Origin: Gammaproteobacteria bacterium RIFCSPHIGHO2_02_FULL_42_13
Lineage (GTDB): Bacteria > Pseudomonadota > Gammaproteobacteria > UBA12402
Assembly: GCA_001801405.1 (NCBI GenBank)
Contig: MGXQ01000054.1
Coordinates: 10,778-31,223 of the forward strand
Direction: 5' to 3'
DNA: 20,446 nt
Shown one piece after another: positions 14,902-20,446 of the stretch. The notes beneath the pieces are model-generated. The model had not been told where the DNA came from. It saw only the letters and a list, made by a program, of their open reading frames with translations, and ran no database searches. How positions within the stretch are numbered: position 1 is the stretch's first letter; every line of letters begins with the position of its first letter. A program made the position numbers and the translations under genes.

Positions 14902-15987
14902 ATGATGAGAAGACAAGAAATTTATTCATTAACTGGTTTGCGTGGCGCAGCAGCTACGCTGGTTATGTTTTATCATTTTAATGCAAGCCGTTTAGTTTCA
15001 TGGGTGGGCGGTCATATTTTAGGACATTGTTATTTAATGGTTGATTTGTTTTTGGTGTTGTCGGGATTTATTCTTGCAATGACTTATGGACAGCGATTTG
15101 AGCAAGGGGTTGAATTGCAAAGTTATGGTACATTCGTCAAGCGTCGTTTTGCGCGAATTTTTCCAATATTTTTTCTGATGACAATTACGGCTGGCATATT
15201 AATTGCAACAGGATGGATGGATCATTGGCCAGGCCCTGCTATTCCGGTTTCTGGCTTAATTAATTTTACAATGTTGCAAAGTGTATTGCATGTTCCCACT
15301 TTGGATACACCAGGATGGTCTGTTAGTGCGGAATGGATAGCAAGTTTATTATTCCCATTTTTTGCGTTATTATTTTTACGACGTTCATGGATGTGGGCGA
15401 TATTGGGGGCAGTGATTGGTTTGATCACATTGCCTGTTTTAGTTCATTTGCCTGCATTAGCACATGAGCCAAAGCGCGCTGGATTGATGGATCTTTGGAA
15501 TTATGAAACGATTTATCCGGTTGTGCGTTGTATTGCTGAATTTATATTAGGCGTCATCACATTTCGTGTGTCACAACTTGCATGGGTAAAACAATTAATT
15601 TCTCATGATTGGATAGCACCAGTATTATTTTTCTTAATTCTTGTTTTAATGGCTATGCGGCAAGCAGATGTTTGGGTTGTTGCTTTGTTACCGCTGTTTA
15701 TTTTATCGTTAATTTCCAGAACTAATATAGTTGCACGGTTTATGGGAAGTAAGCCAATTTATAGGCTTGGTCAGATATCATATTCAATTTATTTAATTCA
15801 TAATCAAATGAATTATTTTATGTTGTCTTTTGCGCGATATCTCGAATCAATTGGTGTCGGTCAAACAGCTGCAAATACTATCGCTATGTTTATATTTGTT
15901 GCAATTGTTATTGTATTCGCGGAAATGGTCTATCGCTATATTGAAAAACCCGCTCGTAATTATATTAATGGTTTTGTTCTTCGATGA
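14902..15987 (+). CDS. integral-membrane acyltransferase, OafA/acyltransferase-3 family
   Basis: A 361-residue multi-pass inner-membrane O-acyltransferase with roughly ten hydrophobic segments. Family features are SLTGLRGAAATLVMFYHFN (catalytic-type His25), a VDLFLVLSGF helix, the KRRFARIFP arginine motif, ISYSIYLIH and a final YRYIEKPAR. Relatives transfer acetyl or other acyl groups to sugars on lipopolysaccharide, peptidoglycan or secondary metabolites such as macrolides. Here it probably acylates the cyclitol product. The ATG at 14902 has AGGAG at 6 nt; an upstream frame start at 14860 inside the HAD gene lacks one. The gene follows the HAD stop by one base. Confidence 0.86.
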   Translation: MMRRQEIYSLTGLRGAAATLVMFYHFNASRLVSWVGGHILGHCYLMVDLFLVLSGFILAMTYGQRFEQGVELQSYGTFVKRRFARIFPIFFLMTITAGILIATGWMDHWPGPAIPVSGLINFTMLQSVLHVPTLDTPGWSVSAEWIASLLFPFFALLFLRRSWMWAILGAVIGLITLPVLVHLPALAHEPKRAGLMDLWNYETIYPVVRCIAEFILGVITFRVSQLAWVKQLISHDWIAPVLFFLILVLMAMRQADVWVVALLPLFILSLISRTNIVARFMGSKPIYRLGQISYSIYLIHNQMNYFMLSFARYLESIGVGQTAANTIAMFIFVAIVIVFAEMVYRYIEKPARNYINGFVLR

Positions 15988-15995
15988 CCTGCGTT

Positions 15996-16010
15996 AGCCT
16001 TAGCAAGGCT
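15996..16010. other. small hairpin in the largest gap of the operon
   Basis: AGCCT (15996-16000) and AGGCT (16006-16010) form a 5-bp stem with a TAGCA loop in the 56-nt gap between acyltransferase and hydrolase genes. No T-run follows, so it is not a convincing terminator. It might only modulate mRNA stability. Confidence 0.25.
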
Positions 16011-16043
16011 CAGTAATTGTTGCTTATTAGAGGGGACGATATA

Positions 16044-17234
16044 ATGAAAGAATTGCAAAGCGCGCTTCAGCCGGTGATTAAAGATGCAATTGAGGCAGGG
16101 CGCATCGTTGGAACGAGTATTATTGTCGCGAAAGATGGCGACATTGTTTTTGAACAACATGCGGGATTTGCAGATTGCGAAACAAAACAGCCTGTGACAG
16201 AACAAACAATATTTCGTTTGGCAAGCATGACAAAACCGCTTGTGAGCACTGCAGCAATGGTTTTGGTAGAAAAACGATTGTTGGATTTAGATGCGCCGGT
16301 CACGCGATGGCTGCCTGAATTTACACCAAAGTTTGATAGTATAGATGCGCCTATTACTGTACGACAATTAATGACACATACGTCGGGCTTAAGTTATGGT
16401 TTTTTATCGCCGGATAACGAACCTTATTTTTCAGCCGGTGTTTCTGATGGTATGGATGAAAAAGTATTATCTTTGGATGAGAATTTAAAGCGTTTAACGA
16501 CAGTGTCTTTATTTTTTAAGCCGGGAACGAATTGGTGTTATTCATTATCAACTGATGTTTTAGGTGCAGTTATTGAAAAAGTTTGCCAGAAACCACTGCC
16601 TGAGATTATTGCACAATACGTTACTGAGCCACTTGATATGAGAGATACTACTTTTCATGTAAAAGATGTTCATCGTTTAGCGAAAGCATATACTGATCCA
16701 ATAACGCCAGGGGGCATAGCGCGGCTCATGCAAGCGCAGGATCAAGTGGTGTTGGAAGGTTGCGGGCCCATTCATTACGCGCCCGGACGTATTACCAATT
16801 CAAAAGCGTATCCATCAGGTGGTTCTGGTATGGCTGGAACGGCACGTAATTATATAAAGTTTTTAGAAATGATTCGAAAAGGTGGTGTACCACTTCTGCA
16901 ATCAGCTTCTGTCAAACTTTTAACAGAGGATGCTGTAAAGGGTTTTGAAGTTCCGGCTGCTGGGCCAGGTTTTGGTTTTGGGTTTGGTTTTGCTGTTGTG
17001 CGTGATTCAAAAACAGCGGAGACACCGCAACATCCAGGTAGTTTTGAATGGGGTGGTGTGTATGGTTGCAAAATGTTTGTTGATCCTGTGGCCGGATTGT
17101 CAGTCGTCATTCTTACGAATACGGCGTTGTATGGTTTGATGAAGTTTCCGATTAAGGTTCGTAACGCTATCTATGAAGGTTTGAAATTGCATGAGAGTTC
17201 AGTTTCGTCAGCTGCTCATTGGGCGAAGAAATAA
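16044..17234 (+). CDS. serine hydrolase of the beta-lactamase/EstB/LovD fold
   Basis: A 396-residue serine beta-lactamase-fold protein. The SxxK motif is SMTK (Ser61, Lys64), the tyrosine motif is Tyr166 in CYSLSTDVLG, and the third motif is the HPGSFEWGGVYG region followed by the VILTN strand. No signal peptide is visible, which argues against a periplasmic beta-lactamase or penicillin-binding protein. EstB-type esterases and the acyl-transferring LovD share this arrangement, so it may add or remove an acyl group on the pathway product, or trim a protective group. The start at 16044 has GAGGGGA at 7 nt; the frame extends to 16017 without a better site. Confidence 0.84.
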   Translation: MKELQSALQPVIKDAIEAGRIVGTSIIVAKDGDIVFEQHAGFADCETKQPVTEQTIFRLASMTKPLVSTAAMVLVEKRLLDLDAPVTRWLPEFTPKFDSIDAPITVRQLMTHTSGLSYGFLSPDNEPYFSAGVSDGMDEKVLSLDENLKRLTTVSLFFKPGTNWCYSLSTDVLGAVIEKVCQKPLPEIIAQYVTEPLDMRDTTFHVKDVHRLAKAYTDPITPGGIARLMQAQDQVVLEGCGPIHYAPGRITNSKAYPSGGSGMAGTARNYIKFLEMIRKGGVPLLQSASVKLLTEDAVKGFEVPAAGPGFGFGFGFAVVRDSKTAETPQHPGSFEWGGVYGCKMFVDPVAGLSVVILTNTALYGLMKFPIKVRNAIYEGLKLHESSVSSAAHWAKK

Positions 17235-17251
17235 GCTAGAGATATTGTAAT

Positions 17252-18448
17252 ATGTCAATTTCCACAAGTGAAACAGTTATGCCAGAGTCTGCTAAATCAG
17301 ATTGGTTCGCTTTGATTATTCTCACGATTACTGCAATCGTGTTTGTAACAGCAGAGTTATTACCAGTCGGCATTTTACCTGAAATCAGTGCGAGTTTCCA
17401 ACAGCCGATTGGCCGAGTGGGATTAATGGTGACAGGTTATGCGTGGACTGTCGCTATCTCGGCTGTATTGATTACATCATATTTAGCCTCGTTAGAGCGG
17501 CGGAAATTATTATTCTTTATTAGTGTTTTATTTGCGGTGGCTAATTTCATGGTCGCTTGTTCGTCTTCGCTCGCTGTTTTATTTATTGCGCGCGTAATTG
17601 GCGCTTTCAGCCATGGCGTTTTTTGGTCTATCGCGGGACCATTGTGTTTGCGTTTGTCAGGGCATACTTCAAAAGCGCGCGTGGCAACAGTTGTGTTTAG
17701 TGGAATTGCGATTGCGACAGTTGTCGCAGTGCCTGCTGGAACAGTATTAGCTCAACATTTAGGATGGCAAGCTGCGTTTGCTTCAATTGCGTTCATCAAC
17801 CTTATCATCGCGTTCTTAGTTGTTGTGCGTTTTCCACCAACTTTGACTAGCGAAAGTCGTAGCTATTTAAGTCAACTACCGCAGATTATATGTCATCCTT
17901 TATTGCGACGATTATTTCCTAGCACCGCGCTTGCATTAACAGGTCATTTCTGTGCATTCACTTACATCAGTTTGTTGTTGATAAAAGGGGTTGGTGTTTC
18001 ACCTGCGCACTTAGCTTTTTATTTGTTTTTATTTGGTGGTGCTGGCGTGATAGGGAATGTACTGGCAGGTAAGCTTGTCGATAGCCAGCTAAAGCAAGCA
18101 TGTCTATGGATTATGATTGTCATGGCTATTGCTATTATGCTATGTGCCTTCTTACCTTTAGGTGCAAGTATTTCTGCTGGATTTTTAGTGATTATTTGGG
18201 GCGCTGGTATTTGTATGTTAACGGTTTCCATACAGTCGTTAATACTTACTTTGCCAATTCAAATAGCTGATGTTGCATCTGCTATGAATGTTTCTATGTT
18301 TAATGTTGGAATTGGTAGTGGTGCACTTTTTGGGGGGTTGATTGTTGATCATATGCCGCTAGAAGCAGTGGCGTTAGTAGGCGGCATCACACTATTAATG
18401 GCCGCTGCTATTATGGCTTGGCCAATAAAGGAGAAAATTTATGAATAA
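17252..18448 (+). CDS. MFS exporter, DHA1 / SotB-like sugar efflux family
   Basis: A 398-residue, twelve-helix major facilitator protein. The N-terminal half resembles the sugar efflux transporter SotB (YdeA): FVTAELLPVGILPEI in helix 1, LERRKLLFF after helix 2, IARVIGAFSHGVFWSI around helix 4, then VPAGTVLAQHLGWQAAF. SotB relatives export arabinose, other sugars and small drugs by proton antiport. Placed after the biosynthetic enzymes, it is the likely exporter of the cyclitol product and may also protect the producer. It starts 17 nt after the hydrolase stop and overlaps the following gene by 8 bases. Confidence 0.87.
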   Translation: MSISTSETVMPESAKSDWFALIILTITAIVFVTAELLPVGILPEISASFQQPIGRVGLMVTGYAWTVAISAVLITSYLASLERRKLLFFISVLFAVANFMVACSSSLAVLFIARVIGAFSHGVFWSIAGPLCLRLSGHTSKARVATVVFSGIAIATVVAVPAGTVLAQHLGWQAAFASIAFINLIIAFLVVVRFPPTLTSESRSYLSQLPQIICHPLLRRLFPSTALALTGHFCAFTYISLLLIKGVGVSPAHLAFYLFLFGGAGVIGNVLAGKLVDSQLKQACLWIMIVMAIAIMLCAFLPLGASISAGFLVIIWGAGICMLTVSIQSLILTLPIQIADVASAMNVSMFNVGIGSGALFGGLIVDHMPLEAVALVGGITLLMAAAIMAWPIKEKIYE

Positions 18449-19613
18449 ACCTATTCGTGTGGGAATGATTGGTGCGGGATATATGGTGAAACTGCATAGT
18501 TTATCAATGCGGAATTTGGCCGCGTTAACAGACGATAAGCGTGATTCTTTTGAGCTTATGCATTTGGTTGATAATAATGTTGAACTTGCAGAGCATGAGG
18601 CAAAGCGCTGGGGCTGGGCGAGTGCAGATAGTGATTGGCGTACTGTCACTCGGAATCCAGATATTGATTTGGTGGATATTGCTACTCCCAATGATAGTCA
18701 TTATGAAATGTGTCTTGATGCGGTTGCCAATGGTAAAAATGTATTGTGTGAAAAACCATTGGCGCTTGATCGACAGCAAGCTGCAGAAATGGCGCGTCAG
18801 GCGAAAGCTTCTGGAAAAGTACATATGGTAAATTTTACCTATCGTGCTTGGCCGGCTATTGGGCACGCTCGTCAGTTGATTCGTGATGGCAAGCTAGGGC
18901 GTATTCGACACTTTGAAGGACATTATTTTCAAGATCATAATAATGATCCTAGTATTCCACTACATTGGCGTTTTCAGAAGACGAAGGCGGGAGCAGGTGC
19001 GCTTGGTGATGTTGGGTCACACATTATTGATTTAGCACGGTTTTTAGTAGGTGATATTGCAAGCGTTGCGGCGCTTACGGATTGCTTTGTGAAAGAGCGC
19101 CAATTACCTAAAAATAAAGCACAAATGGGCAAGGTGACAGTAGATGATTTGGCTGCTGCGCTTGTGCGTTTTGAAAATGGCGCAACAGGAACGATTAAAG
19201 CAAGCTGGGCATTGCCTGGCTTTAAGAATGATGTGTTTTTTGAAATTATTGGCGATAAAGGGGCAATGCGTTTTAGTTGGCAACGCAGTAATGAATTACA
19301 AGTTTTTGATTCAGAAGATGCACCTCAAATATCTGGTTATCGGACGGTGTTACTCGGTCGTGCGCATCCAGGTGCAGAAATATTTTGGTTTCCAGATTTA
19401 GGTGGTGAGCTTGGTGTTGGTGTCACAGCGCAAGGAATGGGATATGGGGAAGCTTTTACATTAAGTTTTCGCCATTTTGCCAAAGCACTTAGATCAGGTG
19501 AATCACCATCCCCTAATTTTGTTGATGGTTTGCGTTGTTGTGAAATCATTGATGCAATATTGGAGTCAGCGATTGAAAGGCGTTGGGTAGATGTAGATAA
19601 GACGGTTATTTAG
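18441..19613 (+). CDS. Gfo/Idh/MocA-family NAD(P)-dependent dehydrogenase
   Basis: A 390-residue oxidoreductase of the inositol-dehydrogenase type. The Rossmann motif VGMIGAGYM is at 7-15, the conserved CEKPLAL (Glu104-Lys105-Pro106) supplies the catalytic Lys, and GDVGSHIIDLARFL carries the Asp190/His194 pair typical of sugar and myo-inositol dehydrogenases. It would oxidise or reduce a hydroxyl of a cyclitol or sugar, a fourth dehydrogenase for this locus. GGAG a few bases before the ATG lies in the end of the exporter gene. It is the last gene of the operon. The next 190 bases are non-coding, followed by IS debris. Confidence 0.87.
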   Translation: MNKPIRVGMIGAGYMVKLHSLSMRNLAALTDDKRDSFELMHLVDNNVELAEHEAKRWGWASADSDWRTVTRNPDIDLVDIATPNDSHYEMCLDAVANGKNVLCEKPLALDRQQAAEMARQAKASGKVHMVNFTYRAWPAIGHARQLIRDGKLGRIRHFEGHYFQDHNNDPSIPLHWRFQKTKAGAGALGDVGSHIIDLARFLVGDIASVAALTDCFVKERQLPKNKAQMGKVTVDDLAAALVRFENGATGTIKASWALPGFKNDVFFEIIGDKGAMRFSWQRSNELQVFDSEDAPQISGYRTVLLGRAHPGAEIFWFPDLGGELGVGVTAQGMGYGEAFTLSFRHFAKALRSGESPSPNFVDGLRCCEIIDAILESAIERRWVDVDKTVI

Positions 19614-19805
19614 AGTCCGTCCCATTTCCCCCTGTTTTTGCAAATAACCAAATTGAGATTTAAATTGATCGCAAAATAATGCAAAAACCTAATCAAAAAA
19701 AAGGGGTGATTTTATTTGTTGCCGGATTTTGTAAAAACAGTCTGTTTTAAAACGCAGGGATTCCTGAGATGAACTCTCATGTTTTTTTAAATAGGGAGAG
19801 GAAGA
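19614..19805. other. intergenic region with inverted repeats
   Basis: GTTTTTGCA (19634-19642) and TGCAAAAAC (19680-19688) are perfect complements, lying inside a wider imperfect repeat bounded by CCCCC (19628-19632) and GGGG near 19703-19706. Such a structure could be an IS end or a small MITE-like element, but no target-site duplication was identified. No gene is visible. Confidence 0.4.
19765..19788 (+). terminator. weak candidate terminator after the cyclitol operon
   Basis: TGAGA (19765-19769) and TCTCA (19775-19779) form a 5-bp stem with a TGAAC loop, followed by TGTTTTTTT. The stem is short and has little GC, and it lies 150 bases past the last stop codon, so support is weak. Confidence 0.3.
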
Positions 19806-20045
19806 TTACGCCGCTTTTTTTACGGCCGATTGTTCATCGGCAAGGGCCTTTCTCGCAACGACCAAAAGATTATGGGTGAGCACACACCAAGTCACAGAAA
19901 GTTGTTTGTGAAGAAAGCCTTTACTGCGAAGAGGTCTGCCCAGAAATGCATTTTTGAAAATACCCATGCGTGCTTCGGTTTGACCGCGACGAGTTTGTAA
20001 TTTTTGAAATTGAGATTCTTGCAATCGCCGTTGCAGTTGGTAAGC
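19806..20045 (-). pseudogene. C-terminal remnant of a DDE transposase
   Basis: The minus strand encodes the last ~80 residues of a transposase: RRGQTEARMGIFKNAFLG, then RPLRSKGFLHKQLSVTW, then CVLTHNLLVVARKAL. The Glu in QTEAR is likely the final acidic residue of the DDE triad, and the pattern recalls ISNCY-like elements (from memory; the family is not certain). There is no proper start. The frame meets a TGA at 20052-20054, close to where REP-like sequence begins, so the 5' two-thirds are gone. It marks past mobile-element activity just beyond the cyclitol operon. Confidence 0.7.
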
Positions 20046-20057
20046 GACGTATCACTT

Positions 20058-20154
20058 ACGGCCCAACCTACGTACTCAGCGGACGCGAAACTTTGTTTCT
20101 CCTAGCTCATGCGAACAAGTCGGTCTCAGCTCAGAGGACGCGAAACTTCGTTTC
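20058..20154. repeat. REP-like segment and 25-bp direct repeats
   Basis: Bases 20058-20078 repeat exactly the sequence at 58-78. They are followed by two direct copies of a 25-bp unit (20075-20099 and 20130-20154, two mismatches) containing GGACGCGAAACTT. The arrangement suggests a composite of dispersed intergenic repeats inserted into or next to the transposase remnant. Confidence 0.6.
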
Positions 20155-20172
20155 GCTTACCTCTGAGCTGAG
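20125..20172. repeat. nested perfect hairpin downstream of the beta-barrel gene
   Basis: Outer arms CTCAGCTCAGAGG (20125-20137) and CCTCTGAGCTGAG (20160-20172) are perfect 13-bp complements. Inside, GCGAAAC (20140-20146) and GTTTCGC (20150-20156) make a second perfect stem with a TTC loop. It begins 5 bases after the minus-strand stop codon at 20178. No T-run follows on that strand, so it is a REP-type or mRNA-protecting structure rather than a standard intrinsic terminator. Confidence 0.65.
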
Positions 20173-20177
20173 TATTA

Positions 20178-20446
20178 TTAGAAATGATAATAAAATCCTA
20201 ACCCAAATAAATCAGCGGGTTCTATTTTACTGTTGCCGTGCACTTGATTGTAAGATACATCAATTACAAATTTCTTCGTGATGTTGAAGTCAACACCTAA
20301 TCCATATGCGGGAGAGATCGCTCTGCGTGTTTTACTCAGACCACTGTCATTTTTAGTGCGTGAATGAATATAAGCAGCTCCTGCACGCGCAAAAATATTT
20401 ACTTCTTGTGCAAGCGGATACATGAATTTTCCCATGAGTTCGGTCG
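20178..20446 (-). CDS. outer-membrane beta-barrel protein, C-terminal part (OmpA/Opa-like)
   Basis: The minus strand carries about 89 in-frame codons that run off the window edge, so the 5' end is missing. The sequence alternates polar and hydrophobic residues as in barrel strands: GKFMYPLAQEVNIFARAGA, then AYGLGVDFNITKKFVIDVSY, and a final strand GLGFYYHF ending in the aromatic residue recognised by the Bam machinery. VNIFARAGAAYIHS is typical of small eight-stranded OmpA-type barrels found in Legionella-related bacteria. The Met at 20435 lies within the barrel and is not the true start. Its function is unknown, and it is not linked to the upstream pathways. Confidence 0.75.
   Translation of the reverse strand, partial: TELMGKFMYPLAQEVNIFARAGAAYIHSRTKNDSGLSKTRRAISPAYGLGVDFNITKKFVIDVSYNQVHGNSKIEPADLFGLGFYYHF

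Noticed and set aside
16850..17110. Pro/Lys-rich minus-strand frame in the hydrolase gene
   Set aside because: The repetitive PKPKP stretch is simply the reverse strand of the GFGFGF-coding bases of the hydrolase.
16044..17234. Antibiotic-resistance class C beta-lactamase
   Set aside because: There is no signal peptide, the Tyr motif is YSLST rather than YxN, and the C-terminal motif and context fit EstB-type hydrolases better.
18525..18866. Minus-strand open frame of 113 codons inside the Gfo/Idh gene
   Set aside because: It is fully covered by a gene with clear Rossmann and catalytic motifs; its translation shows no domain.
58..20078. Exact 20,000-base spacing between the two 21-base repeats as a meaningful unit
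   Set aside because: Offset from 58 to 20058 is a coincidence; the repeats are of a dispersed intergenic type and there is no sign of a defined transposon end.
1..20446. CRISPR array, tRNA or rRNA genes
   Set aside because: No regularly spaced direct repeats, cloverleaf candidates or rRNA-like sequence were seen on either strand.

Overview
The window is AT-rich and gene-dense. It looks like chromosomal accessory DNA of a gammaproteobacterium, most likely of the Legionella/Coxiella/Berkiella group. This is an inference from the base composition, a ProP-type MFS carrier paired with a LuxR-type regulator, a small outer-membrane beta-barrel protein of the OmpA/Opa type, and short REP-like GTAGGTTGG/CCAACCTAC hairpins. 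No rRNA, tRNA or CRISPR array was seen.

Layout. (1) 1-330: a REP-like hairpin and structured non-coding DNA. (2) 379-2384, plus strand: an MHS-family MFS transporter, then a PAS/LuxR regulator. (3) 2397-6924, minus strand: a tight four-gene operon of a radical SAM enzyme with extra cysteines, an ATP-grasp ligase, an arginase/agmatinase-family ureohydrolase and a second ATP-grasp ligase. It is driven from a near-consensus sigma70 promoter at 6958-6986 and looks like a small peptide-type natural-product pathway. (4) 7228-8869, plus strand: a stand-alone SDR and a receiver-only response regulator. Each is preceded by the same 21-bp inverted repeat, a likely shared operator. (5) 9082-19613, plus strand: a ten-gene operon of sedoheptulose-7-phosphate cyclase (2-epi-5-epi-valiolone synthase type), ROK-family kinase, zinc-type dehydrogenase, SDR, TIM-barrel epimerase, HAD phosphatase, OafA-type acyltransferase, beta-lactamase-fold serine hydrolase, SotB-like sugar exporter and Gfo/Idh dehydrogenase. 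(6) 19614-20446: intergenic inverted repeats, the C-terminal remnant of an IS transposase cut by REP-like sequence, a nested hairpin, and the 3' end of an outer-membrane beta-barrel gene.

The main discovery candidate is region 5. Its enzyme set matches the early C7-cyclitol steps of the acarbose pathway (cyclase, 7-kinase, 2-epimerase, dehydrogenases, phosphatase), followed by tailoring and export genes. No aminotransferase, nucleotidyltransferase or glycosyltransferase is present. The simplest reading is that sedoheptulose 7-phosphate is cyclised, phosphorylated, epimerised, redox-adjusted and dephosphorylated, and the free cyclitol is then possibly acylated and exported. Region 3 may be an independent peptide-like pathway, or may supply an amino-acid moiety. 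The SDR at 7228, a close paralogue of the SDR inside the cyclitol operon, sits between the two.
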